Shown here one piece after another: positions 47,128 to 56,600 of a stretch of 64,000 nt of DNA. Every line of letters begins with the position of its first letter. The first letter of the stretch is position 1. The notes beneath the pieces are model-generated. The model did no database searches and was not told the DNA's origin. It saw only the letters and a program-made list of their open reading frames with translations. A program made the position numbers and the translations under genes. Where the stretch lies: NCBI GenBank assembly GCA_020073215.1, contig JAIQFO010000021.1:16854-80853 (forward strand), read 5' to 3'. This stretch comes from Terriglobia bacterium. GTDB lineage: Bacteria; Acidobacteriota; Terriglobia; Terriglobales; Acidobacteriaceae.

Positions 47128-48990
47128 CTAGCCTTCGCCCGGACCTTTCCACACAGCCAGGCCAGGGTTCAGAAATTGCGGCGATGGGCGGTTGTCGAAT
47201 TTGCGGTGCAGCCATCGAATTCGACTCATATCCCAGAGCATTCGGCACGAGTCGGTAACAAGATTGACTTTCGAGCCAGGTTGCGCGACCCAGTTGACGG
47301 GAATCTCGGCAATCGACAGCGCCAGCCGGTGCGCGATAAAAAGAACTTCCACGTCGAAGGCGAAGCCCACGGTCTTCTGGCGGGAAAAGATCGCGGCAGC
47401 CGCTTCCCGCCGGAACATCTTGAAGCCGCACTGCGTGTCCCCAATGCCCTCAACGGCAAACAAATTCGCAAACAATGCGAAGCTGCGGCCGATAAACCGT
47501 CGGTGCCATGAGGTCTTCACCTCGACTTCGCCAGGATGCTGGACAACTCTGGAGCCGATCGCCACGTCTCGTCCTTGTTCTAGTGCGGCGAGCAGCTTTG
47601 GAATTTCATTCAGCGGAGTCGCTCCGTCGGCGTCCATGAACAACACGAAACGGCCCTTTGCATTCAGTATCCCCATGCGGACCGCGGCGCCCTTGCCCAT
47701 GTGCGAACAGGCAAGAGCTCGGATGCGCGCGTCGCTTTCCTCGAACAGACGTGCGAGTGCGAGAGTTTCGTCTCGGCTGCCGTCATCCGCGATGATGAGC
47801 TCAAAACCCATCTTCTCCGCCGTACACCAACGGATCGTCTCGAGCACCGTACGGGGCAGGCGTGCCTGTTCGTTGTATGCAGGAATGACTATCGACAAAA
47901 GAATCTCGCCCCGAGCCGGGGGTTTCAGCTCGACCCATGTTCCGAGCTGACCTAGACTCGTGCGGGTGGTCTCTACGATAGGCGAAGGCCGTGGGTGCAC
48001 CGGAGGAGAGACCATCGTGGCCTTCGGATCGCCGAGAGGGATCCGGTAGAAGCCCCCAGCCAAATAGACGATGCCGCCCGTCACCGTGGTGAATAGGAAT
48101 TGGGAGGCGTGCTGGATCAGGACCATCGCCAGAGCGGCGGCCGGCGCAATTCCCGCACTAATCAGGAATGGCGGCGCGATGGCCTCGATCGTTCCTATCC
48201 CGCCCATGGTAAAGGGGATAATCGAGGCGAAATTCAGAACCACTACGAACAAAACCGCGATTCGAACACTGAAGCTTGGCCAGACAGCTTGCCCGACGAA
48301 GTAATAGAACCCGACCTCCAGTCCCCAAATGATCGCCGTAGTGGTGATCGCACTGAGCGTGCGCGGCAATGTTCCGAGCGCAAGCAGACCGTCGAGGAAA
48401 TGTGTCGCCTTGTTGCACGCAAACGCGGTCACACGCCCCGGAAACCTCTGGTTGGCGGTGGCTAAGAACGATCGGATCCAGTTGTGGCAGCGGATGCCGA
48501 GGACGAGGCCGGTGGCAAGCCCGGCGAACGCTAGCGACACCATCCACACGGCCCATCGCAGACGGCTATCAACGGGAACAAGGGCGATGCCAGCAACCCC
48601 GAATGTCGCCAGTACCAGACCATCAAGGATACGCTCAGCTGTGACCGATGCCAGCAGTGCGGTTCGTCCGCGGCTAGCGCCTGCTTTGGCCGATGCACAA
48701 TGCGCTCTCAGGATCTCCCCCAAGCGAGCCGGCAGTACATTGTTCCCCATGAAGCCGATCAGGACCAGTTGCAACGAATCCCAGTAGATCAGACTGCGTT
48801 CCCAAATCTGCCAACGTGCGCCTCGGAGGAGATAAGCGACCACCATCAAAACAATGCCAAACATCAGGGCTTTCCCATGGGCATGACGTGCCAATGCCAG
48901 CACTTGTCGGAGGTCGAAACGCCAAAGCACTGCCGACAGGATAAAACCTGTGACGACCAGTGACGTGACGAACTGGGCGAAACGCTTCAT
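47128..48990 (-). CDS. Fusion of UPF0104/LPG-synthase-like membrane domain and GT2 glycosyltransferase
   Basis: 620 residues. Residues about 1-320 have eight or so helices with AYLLRGARWQIWERSL and GFMGNNVLPARLGEILRA, then FTMGGIGTIEAIAPPFL, diagnostic of the lysylphosphatidylglycerol-synthase/UPF0104 flippase-like family. Residues about 365-600 form a GT2 domain resembling dolichyl-phosphate glucosyl/mannosyltransferases (LSIVIPAYNEQARLPRTVLE, IIADDGSRDET, FMDADGATPLNEIPKLL, DTQCGFKMFRREAA). It could make a polyprenyl-phosphate sugar and help move it across the membrane, feeding the GT39-like enzymes of this locus; this is inference. Confidence 0.87.
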   Translation of the reverse strand: MKRFAQFVTSLVVTGFILSAVLWRFDLRQVLALARHAHGKALMFGIVLMVVAYLLRGARWQIWERSLIYWDSLQLVLIGFMGNNVLPARLGEILRAHCASAKAGASRGRTALLASVTAERILDGLVLATFGVAGIALVPVDSRLRWAVWMVSLAFAGLATGLVLGIRCHNWIRSFLATANQRFPGRVTAFACNKATHFLDGLLALGTLPRTLSAITTTAIIWGLEVGFYYFVGQAVWPSFSVRIAVLFVVVLNFASIIPFTMGGIGTIEAIAPPFLISAGIAPAAALAMVLIQHASQFLFTTVTGGIVYLAGGFYRIPLGDPKATMVSPPVHPRPSPIVETTRTSLGQLGTWVELKPPARGEILLSIVIPAYNEQARLPRTVLETIRWCTAEKMGFELIIADDGSRDETLALARLFEESDARIRALACSHMGKGAAVRMGILNAKGRFVLFMDADGATPLNEIPKLLAALEQGRDVAIGSRVVQHPGEVEVKTSWHRRFIGRSFALFANLFAVEGIGDTQCGFKMFRREAAAAIFSRQKTVGFAFDVEVLFIAHRLALSIAEIPVNWVAQPGSKVNLVTDSCRMLWDMSRIRWLHRKFDNRPSPQFLNPGLAVWKGPGEG

Positions 48991-49053
48991 CGATTCTCCC
49001 TGAGGTTGGGGCCGATCCTTCGGAATCCATGATTCCTCGCCGCCGCCATTTGA

Positions 49054-50481
49054 CTATGGACGTTGTGGGTCGGTGCCATCCGGATTAACCGCAGAACCCC
49101 GAAGCGCACTCATAGCCGGAATTTGATGCCAAACCCTGAAGAGAAAAGTTGTCACCGCGTGTTCGACCTCGCGGCAGGAGTTCGTCAACCTCGCGCCTTG
49201 CAACTTCTTCTGTGCGGCAACCAGACTAATGGCTGCGAGGATCGAAAGAAATGGAATCAGCGGTACGCTATACCGCGCTTGAGCAAGAATCACCACGTAA
49301 ACGGGCACGACGTATACGAGAAGGAGAGCGATGGGAGCGATGAGTTTGATTTGTCCATTTCGCACAGCCACGATCACCCCGATGACTGAAAGAACAAGGT
49401 AAGGAAGCTGTACAATCACGTTCAACATCGTCGCATTCCGTGTCTTGCCTCTAAACCATAAGTTAAACAGGTTCGATCGCACGCACTTCACAAACACCAT
49501 CGGAGACTTTTCATACTCCTCCACAACTTGCTTGAAGAGGTAGTTAGAAAACTTCACTTCGTCATCGCTGGAATAGAAATCCTGATAGTAGGCGTTTTTC
49601 ACGTCTTTGAAGTGAAGGCCCAGCTCCTCGGCAATTCTTCGCCTTTCGCGGGCCGCTTCCCGATCAACCAGGGCCCAACTCTCGTCAGCGGGAAGGTGGG
49701 TATTGACATATTGACCAGCGTGCGCTGACACACCCAAGACCGTCGCTGTCGGTATGAACTTTCCGGTAAGTGCATAGTTTCGAACGATCCATGGAGTGAG
49801 AACCAGAAACATGGCCGCGGTCATGACGGCGACATGCAAGCAACTTCTCTGTATCGACGACCTACGCTCAAACACCCAAAGATAAGCAAGCAGGCATACC
49901 GGGAAAAGCATTGGCGTGCTTTTCACCAAAACCGTCGCGCCCAAGGCCACTCCGCTCCACAGGTAGTCGGACCATCGGTCGCCTTCGATCGCCCGGTACA
50001 GAGTCAACACGAAGAGCATAAGCAAGAACGTGAACAGTACCTCGACACCCCCTCGACTCTCGGCAGTCAATGTGCCTGGGTGAAACAGGAAGAGTAAGGG
50101 CGCCCCCATGGTCAACACATGGCTAGCCGATAGCCGGCGTGAAATGCGTGTCATTAGCCAGGCGGTCCCAAAGGCCAACAACATATTCACTGTTTTCACC
50201 ACCACAAATCTTTTTCCGAATACCAAGAAAATTCCGGCCAGGAGCATCGGATATCCAGGCTCGCGGACCATGGTTGGGGCGGTATCTGGATACATCCGGT
50301 ATCCGCGTCCTTCTACGAGATTGGTTGCGAGTTGGTCATATCCGTCAGCGTATTCGTCCTGGTTGTACATCGGGTGTAAGCGACCGCTCAATTCTGGAAG
50401 TACGACAAAGAGCAGACTGGCATTCAGAATAACGGCCAGAATGACCAAGCTTCTCCGTGTAAATTGTGGGCTGCGATTCAT
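49054..50481 (-). CDS. GT39/PMT-like membrane glycosyltransferase
   Basis: 475 residues with about 10 helices. The first loop contains YNQDEYADGYDQLATNLVEG and MVREPGYPMLLAGIFLVFG, the acidic pair and Pro-Gly-Tyr pattern of GT39/PMT-like enzymes. WIVRNYALTGKFI after helix 8 is a frequent motif in this group. It lies 63 bases upstream of the UPF0104-GT2 gene, which encodes a polyprenyl-phosphate sugar synthase-like domain, so the two may supply donor and transferase. Acceptor unknown. Confidence 0.72.
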   Translation of the reverse strand: MNRSPQFTRRSLVILAVILNASLLFVVLPELSGRLHPMYNQDEYADGYDQLATNLVEGRGYRMYPDTAPTMVREPGYPMLLAGIFLVFGKRFVVVKTVNMLLAFGTAWLMTRISRRLSASHVLTMGAPLLFLFHPGTLTAESRGGVEVLFTFLLMLFVLTLYRAIEGDRWSDYLWSGVALGATVLVKSTPMLFPVCLLAYLWVFERRSSIQRSCLHVAVMTAAMFLVLTPWIVRNYALTGKFIPTATVLGVSAHAGQYVNTHLPADESWALVDREAARERRRIAEELGLHFKDVKNAYYQDFYSSDDEVKFSNYLFKQVVEEYEKSPMVFVKCVRSNLFNLWFRGKTRNATMLNVIVQLPYLVLSVIGVIVAVRNGQIKLIAPIALLLVYVVPVYVVILAQARYSVPLIPFLSILAAISLVAAQKKLQGARLTNSCREVEHAVTTFLFRVWHQIPAMSALRGSAVNPDGTDPQRP

Positions 50482-50584
50482 GACTATGCTTGTTGCATCA
50501 AGTCAGAGCGACGAGTACTCTCGCACTGCTTTCCACTGGACCCTGACGAGATCTGGGACTACCCGAACATCGAATGCCCGAGAA

Positions 50585-52426
50585 TCACTGCGCGTCCAGA
50601 AAAAGGCGGTGCAGGAGTTCCAGACTCAGCAGTTGGTGGATTTGTGTGGTGTAGTTCCGGTTGCCTTTCAGGTGACCCCGCACCACAGATTCTACTCCGC
50701 TGCGATTCAGGTACGGCCGCGAAAGGGTACGAGAGTCGAGAAGGATCTCGCGAACGTACGAAGAGAGGGCGTCGCGATACCAGATTCGAAAATGATTGAA
50801 CTTGTGTCTACCAAGGAATAGGCGTTCGAGGTGAAGCGACGACAAGCGATGATCGATGCTGGCCACCCATTGCGGCATGCCGTAGTCGTAGGCATACTCT
50901 GTCTTGAAAGTAAACTCGAGCCATCCTCGCGAAACCGCTGCCGATAAGCGCCCGGGAGGCCCGGCAAGGCCCCGGTCCGTCCGGATCTTTCGTAGAGCCG
51001 CGTCGCCATCCGCAATCAACCGAACGCATTCGTCATTATCCTCGAAGATGTCATTCTTCGCGATGGACGCATCTGGGGCTCGAAAAGCCGTCCGGACAAG
51101 GTCGTTGTCGAGATACGGAGACCGCAATGAAAGTTGGGTTTGCTCTAACCCCAGCAGGCCAAAGTGGTGCCAGGGAGCCTGCTGGAACGCAATAAAGGAA
51201 ACGGCATGCCCCGCAACCAATCGCGCATAGGTTCTGTGCGCCATGTGGATGTGGGAAAGAAAGTCCGGACGAAACAGGCCTAGGACAGGCTCCACGGGCT
51301 TGAATGCCGGCAGCCGACGGAGTATCTCGGTGCCGTAGTTGCCCGTCATCCTGACGGGGGCGATTTCTGCGGCCCGCTCATTCGCATAGAGATCAGAGGA
51401 ATGCCTGACACTGATGCATCCGTCGGTGAGATATATCGTACGTTCCGCGTAGTGCGGGAAACGCGAGAGAAACTCCTCACCTACCTCGATCACCTTGTGA
51501 GACTGGCCACACGCCTGAGCCACTTGCCGCGCTACGAGAACGTCTTCACTGTCGTGGAACATCCCCCCGAAGGTGTAACACGGAAGGGAGTTAGGAGGTG
51601 CCTTGTGCCAAGCCATGATCATTCGCGTATCGAGCCCGCCCGTCAGCGATAACCCGACACGTTCGTGGCCATTGAAATACCGAGGAAGGTTCCGCGAGAA
51701 GACCTCGCGTAGCTCTTGATAGTAGGATTCCGCGTCTAAGAGTTCTTGTTCCTCCCACTCTCGCGGTTGGAAGTAGCTCGTCTTGCGCTCGGGTGAGCCG
51801 TTTCGAAGAATCCACGCCGATGCGGGGGGGAGGAGGTGGATGCCCTCGAAAAGCGTTCGGTCTTCCAGCACACAGCCGCAGGAGACAAACTCTCCCAAGC
51901 TCCGTGGATCCGCCGTTCGGAGCTCTGGACGCACGGCTAGGATCGCCTTGGCTTCCGCCGCGAAATAAAAGGCGTCCTTCGACTCATGATAGTAGATCCG
52001 CTGCATCCCGTACCGGTCGTTGAACAGCATCACTACTCGGCGTGTCTGATCCGTCAGAAGCCCGTGGAACCTCCCGTTAAGGCACGCCGGAAACATAGGG
52101 TCTTCTTCATACTGGTGAACGAGATAGGCGGCTCCCTCCGTCTCCAGCCGGTGCCCCCGTGCTCTGAGCTGGTGAGCGGTCCCCGGTTCGGGGTACTCCT
52201 CTCCAGAAAAGATGAGAACCACGTCTCCTTGCTCGTTGCAGAGCGGCATTCCGTCTGAGAAAGAATTCTTCCGCACCGCCCAGCCGGCGTATACGCCCAT
52301 GGACTCATCGACCCATGTTCCCATCTCGTAGAAGGACTCATGGTGAATTGCGTCGACCATCCGAAACAACTCCCGCTCGGCCCAAGCACGCGGCATTCTA
52401 GTCAGAAGACCAACAATTCCTGGCAT
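50585..52426 (-). CDS. Asparagine synthase-like amidotransferase lacking the catalytic cysteine
   Basis: 613 residues with the AsnB layout: an Ntn-type N-terminal domain (1-200) and a synthetase domain with a PP-loop LTGGLDTRM (261-269). The nucleophile Cys after the initiator Met, usually MCGI, is Pro here (MPGIVG), so glutamine hydrolysis should be lost unless the true start lies elsewhere; no Cys start is visible upstream. The PP-loop has Thr for both Ser positions of SGGLDS. Asparagine-synthase-like proteins are standard in exosortase polysaccharide loci and may activate a carboxylate for amidation using another amine source. Position within the glycan genes fits that role. Confidence 0.82.
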   Translation of the reverse strand: MPGIVGLLTRMPRAWAERELFRMVDAIHHESFYEMGTWVDESMGVYAGWAVRKNSFSDGMPLCNEQGDVVLIFSGEEYPEPGTAHQLRARGHRLETEGAAYLVHQYEEDPMFPACLNGRFHGLLTDQTRRVVMLFNDRYGMQRIYYHESKDAFYFAAEAKAILAVRPELRTADPRSLGEFVSCGCVLEDRTLFEGIHLLPPASAWILRNGSPERKTSYFQPREWEEQELLDAESYYQELREVFSRNLPRYFNGHERVGLSLTGGLDTRMIMAWHKAPPNSLPCYTFGGMFHDSEDVLVARQVAQACGQSHKVIEVGEEFLSRFPHYAERTIYLTDGCISVRHSSDLYANERAAEIAPVRMTGNYGTEILRRLPAFKPVEPVLGLFRPDFLSHIHMAHRTYARLVAGHAVSFIAFQQAPWHHFGLLGLEQTQLSLRSPYLDNDLVRTAFRAPDASIAKNDIFEDNDECVRLIADGDAALRKIRTDRGLAGPPGRLSAAVSRGWLEFTFKTEYAYDYGMPQWVASIDHRLSSLHLERLFLGRHKFNHFRIWYRDALSSYVREILLDSRTLSRPYLNRSGVESVVRGHLKGNRNYTTQIHQLLSLELLHRLFLDAQ

Positions 52427-52489
52427 AATGTTGTTGACTTTTCGGATGGTCTCAAGAACTCGACCGATTCTTGGCAGCGACTCTTTTTC

Positions 52490-53437
52490 CTAAGTGGCCT
52501 TGCGTGTCAGCACTGAGTGGCGGTAGATAGATGCTCTAACGCGTTTTAACGTCTTCAGGACGGCTGCCGGCAGCAATGCTTTTGCTCCACGATGTAGCCG
52601 TAAATGCAACGCCACCCTGCCTATTGTTGTCAGCGGGACGTAGTATCTGGGGACTAGGATTTCCTCAAATCCATTCCTGTGTTTGAAGGCGGTAAGCTGA
52701 TCTGCCCCTTGCGGATAGCGATACTTGCCGTATGTCAGATGTGAGCAGCCTTTCGCTTCGCACAGCTCAACAGCCTTCGCAATAAGCGCGTTCGTTGGCC
52801 TCTTATCCCGATGCGCCTCTTTGGAAATGATTTGCATCAGGCGAGCCAGATGATCAACATATACGATTTTCACAAAGCCAATTAGCTCGTCGCCCCAAAA
52901 TGCACCCAGGAAATCGCTCCTCTCCAAGTAGGTCGCGTTCGCCAGTCTCACAGCGTCAAAACCCTTTTTGTAATGCCAAAATGGTGTGCCCTGACGAATT
53001 GGCGTTTCGTCATAGATCCCCATAATGCCCCGCACAAAGTCGTCGTTGAACTGAACCTGTCGAACGACCACACCAAGCTTTGCGGCCTTCCTGACATCGC
53101 GCCTCAAATCGGTCGACACTCGATTTGCCCACCAATCGGAGAATGACACTATGCGTATGGCAGCTACGCTGTCCCATTCATAAAGAAAAGGGAACCGGGG
53201 AGTTGCATCCGTTGGCTTTTGGCTGAAGGTAAAGATGTCGGCTCCGAGACCTTCGTGCTGCTCAGCATTCGCGAGGAACAGGGCTGGAGACAGCACAACC
53301 TCGCCTTCCTGCCAGTCTTCGTCCTTGACAGCGGCTACCTTCAGCCATCGACCAGTAACTATGACCGTCTTGCCATTGACCTGTGTGGAGGGGACCTTGA
53401 GGGTGGTTCCTGCCACGCTAATTTCAGCGTAGTCCAT
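52490..53437 (-). CDS. FemAB-like/GNAT-fold protein
   Basis: 315 residues. A central segment STDLRRDVRKAAKLGVVVRQ resembles the Arg/Lys-rich helix of FemAB-like acyltransferases, followed by YKKGFDAVRLANATYLERSD, DELIGFVKIVYVDHLARLMQ and a C-terminal CSHLTYGKYRYPQGADQLTA that fit a GNAT fold. No signal peptide or membrane helix. It is more divergent than the FemAB-like proteins at 39090 and 54536. A role in adding acyl or aminoacyl groups to the polysaccharide is inferred from context. Confidence 0.6.
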   Translation of the reverse strand: MDYAEISVAGTTLKVPSTQVNGKTVIVTGRWLKVAAVKDEDWQEGEVVLSPALFLANAEQHEGLGADIFTFSQKPTDATPRFPFLYEWDSVAAIRIVSFSDWWANRVSTDLRRDVRKAAKLGVVVRQVQFNDDFVRGIMGIYDETPIRQGTPFWHYKKGFDAVRLANATYLERSDFLGAFWGDELIGFVKIVYVDHLARLMQIISKEAHRDKRPTNALIAKAVELCEAKGCSHLTYGKYRYPQGADQLTAFKHRNGFEEILVPRYYVPLTTIGRVALHLRLHRGAKALLPAAVLKTLKRVRASIYRHSVLTRKAT

Positions 53438-53568
53438 ATCGATGCTTTTTCCAGATCTGGATCGGAGGATCGCTTCTCGCTTCAGTTCCCACCTGGGATT
53501 CTACTTTGGAGTTTGCTATCCCCGCTGTAGCAATACTGTGGATTCTCTGGCTTCGAAGATGGCGCCGC

Positions 53569-54471
53569 TCACATCTCTCTTTGCGCGACGAGATTTACAC
53601 CGAGAAATGCCAGCAGCCGGCTCGCGTGGTCACAACACTTGATCAGGTACTTAACAAACACATGCTGCCCGAACAGAGCGAGCACGGGCAGAATCAACGT
53701 GTACAGAGGCAGAGCGATCAGGGACTTCGCGATATTCAACCATTGATCCTTCGGATGTTTTGGGAAATTGCTTCCCCGCAGCAAAGCTCGTTTCAGCAGA
53801 TAACCGCGTTTACAGCGCGACGAGGGAACAACTTCGTAGACCACCGCTTCCCTGCACCACACAAATGAACGGCCTTGTTCTGTCATGCGTCGAAAGAAGT
53901 CGACATCTTCGCCGCCTGTGTCAAATTCAGGGCTGAACCAGATCTCGCTGCCTTCCAGGATCGTTCGTCGGAAGAGCACGTTGCCCGTACGAGTCTGTTT
54001 CCACCCTAATTTGTATCCGGTCTCGTAGTTGGGGCGCTCGAAGAAGCCCCCTTTTACTACCCACTGCGGCGGGCGAGATTCGAACTCCGGGACCACCGGC
54101 CCAAGCGCACCGTCAACCTCGTAATTCGTGCACGCGTCAAAAAGCCTAACCAGCCACCGTTTCGTCGGAAATTCGTCGTCGTCGATGAAGGCAACATATT
54201 CCCCTTCAGCATTCTCCAGCGCTCTGTTCCGCGCCAGAGCGATGTTCTGCTGAGGCTCTACGCAATACTTAATGGGAATGGATGCCTTGGCTGCAAACTC
54301 CGATACCGCGGACCGCGCGGATTGCGAAGCATCGTTATCTGCGACCACAATGGAATAAGAAAAGCGCCCGTCCTTCTCCTGGCGTTGTAGATTTTCCAAC
54401 GTGCGTGCAAGCAACCGCGGACGCTTATAGGTGCAGATGCAAACAGCAATATTTGGGGTAATCCCGGTCAT
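53569..54471 (-). CDS. GT2 family glycosyltransferase
   Basis: 300 residues. AVCICTYKRPRLLARTLENL, VVADNDASQSARS and AFIDDDEFP (metal-binding acidic cluster) identify the GT2 fold. GGEDVDFFRRMTEQG is the ED motif near the catalytic base. One or two hydrophobic segments at the C-terminus (about 255-285) suggest membrane association. Sugar specificity unknown. Confidence 0.88.
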   Translation of the reverse strand: MTGITPNIAVCICTYKRPRLLARTLENLQRQEKDGRFSYSIVVADNDASQSARSAVSEFAAKASIPIKYCVEPQQNIALARNRALENAEGEYVAFIDDDEFPTKRWLVRLFDACTNYEVDGALGPVVPEFESRPPQWVVKGGFFERPNYETGYKLGWKQTRTGNVLFRRTILEGSEIWFSPEFDTGGEDVDFFRRMTEQGRSFVWCREAVVYEVVPSSRCKRGYLLKRALLRGSNFPKHPKDQWLNIAKSLIALPLYTLILPVLALFGQHVFVKYLIKCCDHASRLLAFLGVNLVAQREM

Positions 54472-54535
54472 TTCATCCGTCCGATGTATAGGCCACGGGC
54501 AGCCCGCGGAAAGTCAGGAGCCAGGATTCTGCAGG

Positions 54536-55549
54536 TCAGACCTGTGAGCTTGTGAGTTTGTGTTGCTCCTGGTCTACGATGTCACCGCCCTTAAGCAGGC
54601 GAATCGCAATGGAATACGCTGCAGCTTTCAGGGGCCGGAATGGATATTTCCACATGAATCCTTGAACCAGTGTTCCTCCAAACCGCATCTTGAAGTTCAT
54701 AATGCCTTCTTGCTTCGATCCCTTTTCTGGATTGATGCGCACGCCTTGAAAGTTGAACCGTTTTACTCCCATTCTGCGAAATTGCCGCATGGCCTCCCAA
54801 ATGAGTAAGTGCATTGCCCCGCGCACCGGCTTGGAAGTTGAACCGCTATACCAGTCATAGGCGGTATGTTCGCTGAACGGAGACACCAGACAAGCTTGGA
54901 TCACGCCCTCATACTCGGCAACGAAAATTCGAACATTCTCGCCGAGACTTGTTGCGCTTTTCTGGAAGTCATCGCGATTCTTAATGAAGTCAGCACTCGA
55001 CCTCTTTAACGTTTCTACAACGAGGTCGTAGGAGCTGTCGAGGTATTCCATCCCACTCTTGACCTGCACTCCAACTTTCGTTGCTTTCCGGATATTCTGG
55101 CGATAATCCGTAGCCACTTCCTTCCAGAGGGCCTCTTCCGACTGGTTCAGGTCTTGGATGAATGTCCCGTAGGGGGCGGCAAGGGCGCCATCTGGATAGG
55201 TTCGAAACGTCGCAGTGTTATTGGACGGGATGATCATGTCCACCCCAGTAGAACGGAAGTGTTCAACGGTGCTATTTAGGAATGATTTCTCGTCTCGCTC
55301 GTTGAGCTCTACGCCCACCGGAATGGTCTCAACTCTGAACCGCACCAGCCGAAATCCCGACTTGCGAATGATCGTGTATGGCAGAACGCAGCGGAGCGTG
55401 CCGGTTTGATCGGTACCGCCAATCCATCCATACTCATCCCCAAGCGATTTCAGAAAGCTTTCGGAGGCATAGATAGGTAGTCCGGAGTGCCATTTTATCG
55501 GGACAGGAGCCGCCTTCAGCTTATTGAGTTCCTTGCTGCTCAGAGTCAA
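54536..55549 (-). CDS. FemAB-like (GNAT fold) acyltransferase
   Basis: 337 residues. TDYRQNIRKATKVGVQVKSG in the middle, then YEGVIQACLVSPFSEHTAYD with WYSGSTSKPVRGAMHLLIWE and FNFQGVRINPEKGSKQEGIM, is the pattern of FemAB/peptidoglycan-bridge-type proteins found in exopolysaccharide loci. The frame begins with TTG at 55549 and a weak upstream AGG, so the start is uncertain. Third FemAB-like gene in the window; sequence differences suggest distinct substrates rather than recent duplication. Confidence 0.75.
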   Translation of the reverse strand: MTLSSKELNKLKAAPVPIKWHSGLPIYASESFLKSLGDEYGWIGGTDQTGTLRCVLPYTIIRKSGFRLVRFRVETIPVGVELNERDEKSFLNSTVEHFRSTGVDMIIPSNNTATFRTYPDGALAAPYGTFIQDLNQSEEALWKEVATDYRQNIRKATKVGVQVKSGMEYLDSSYDLVVETLKRSSADFIKNRDDFQKSATSLGENVRIFVAEYEGVIQACLVSPFSEHTAYDWYSGSTSKPVRGAMHLLIWEAMRQFRRMGVKRFNFQGVRINPEKGSKQEGIMNFKMRFGGTLVQGFMWKYPFRPLKAAAYSIAIRLLKGGDIVDQEQHKLTSSQV

Positions 55550-55643
55550 TACCTGCTCTTAGTGCTTTCCATTTGCGAAATCTGCATTTTCTCTATTATC
55601 CGATCGGCAATCAGGAGCTGTTTGCCCAGCCGTCAATGAAACC

Positions 55644-56600
55644 TTACGGCACCTGCTGGCGCTTTATATGAAAACAGTCGCACAGCCGGCGCATTTGTTC
55701 CCTCTTTCGGAACTGGATGAACTCAGTCGGCACTACCTTCTCCGCTCGGGTTGCCATTGCCCAAAAGAACCCGGCCAGCCCAAGAATTCCGCCTAACACA
55801 ATGGGCGGGCGTGTCATTTGATAAACGGATCGGAACACTTCCCACACCGGGTCGCATCCGTGAGTGTAGTCCGTGCGTCCTCCATCAAAAGCAGTCCCCA
55901 ACGGGCCGTGCTTCGCGGAACTCATCTTTCGGTGGTGGAGGTAGGTCTTCTCGAGGAACGTCCTTGTTTGCCAGCCTTTCATTCGAGCTGTAATTACGGC
56001 AACCAAGTCGATCCCTCCAGTCTTGATCGGCACGTACCCGCCAATATCCGCGAAACACGCACGCCGAAACAATTGGATTTGCCCTGAGACATGCTCAATG
56101 CTTGTGAAGCGATAATCGTATTGAAGCGACCCTTCTCGGAATGGTGTTCCCGCGACGCCCAAACCAGGATTTTCGGCAAACTTACCTAACACAAAGTCAA
56201 AATAATCTGCATCGAACGAGACATCGGCATCCAGGTTCCCGATGATGTCATAGGGCAAGTCCTTAACTCTCGCGTAACCTGCGTTGAAAGCGATTACCTT
56301 TCCCGCGAAGTGTCGTTCGCGGCGTTCCGGCATACGGACCAGCTCGATCCATGACTGACCAGAGGCACAGCGGCTGACGATCTCATCCATGCCGTCGGTC
56401 GAACCGTCGCTGACAATTACCCATTTCAGTGGGCGGACCGTCTGCGATATGACGGATTGTAGCGTCGACTCAATGAAGTCCGCCTCGTTCCGCGCGGGGG
56501 TGATGAGAACGTAAGTGAGAGGGGTCACTGATTTGTTTTCAGGCGTTGCCACCGGAACCTCTCCTGCGACTTGCATTTGCAGCTTATTCCCGACCGACAT
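55644..56600 (-). CDS. GT2 family glycosyltransferase with C-terminal membrane segment
   Basis: 318 residues from ATG 56600, which overlaps the end of the upstream deacetylase-like gene by 17 bases; the longer frame to 56717 lies wholly inside that gene. TYVLITPARNEADFIESTLQ, VIVSDGSTDGMDEI and GNLDADVSF are the GT-A motifs. GCDPVWEVFRSVYQMTR and a hydrophobic stretch (PPIVLGGILGLAGFFWAM) follow, as in GT2 enzymes that extend at the membrane. Sugar unknown. Confidence 0.85.
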   Translation of the reverse strand: MSVGNKLQMQVAGEVPVATPENKSVTPLTYVLITPARNEADFIESTLQSVISQTVRPLKWVIVSDGSTDGMDEIVSRCASGQSWIELVRMPERRERHFAGKVIAFNAGYARVKDLPYDIIGNLDADVSFDADYFDFVLGKFAENPGLGVAGTPFREGSLQYDYRFTSIEHVSGQIQLFRRACFADIGGYVPIKTGGIDLVAVITARMKGWQTRTFLEKTYLHHRKMSSAKHGPLGTAFDGGRTDYTHGCDPVWEVFRSVYQMTRPPIVLGGILGLAGFFWAMATRAEKVVPTEFIQFRKREQMRRLCDCFHIKRQQVP

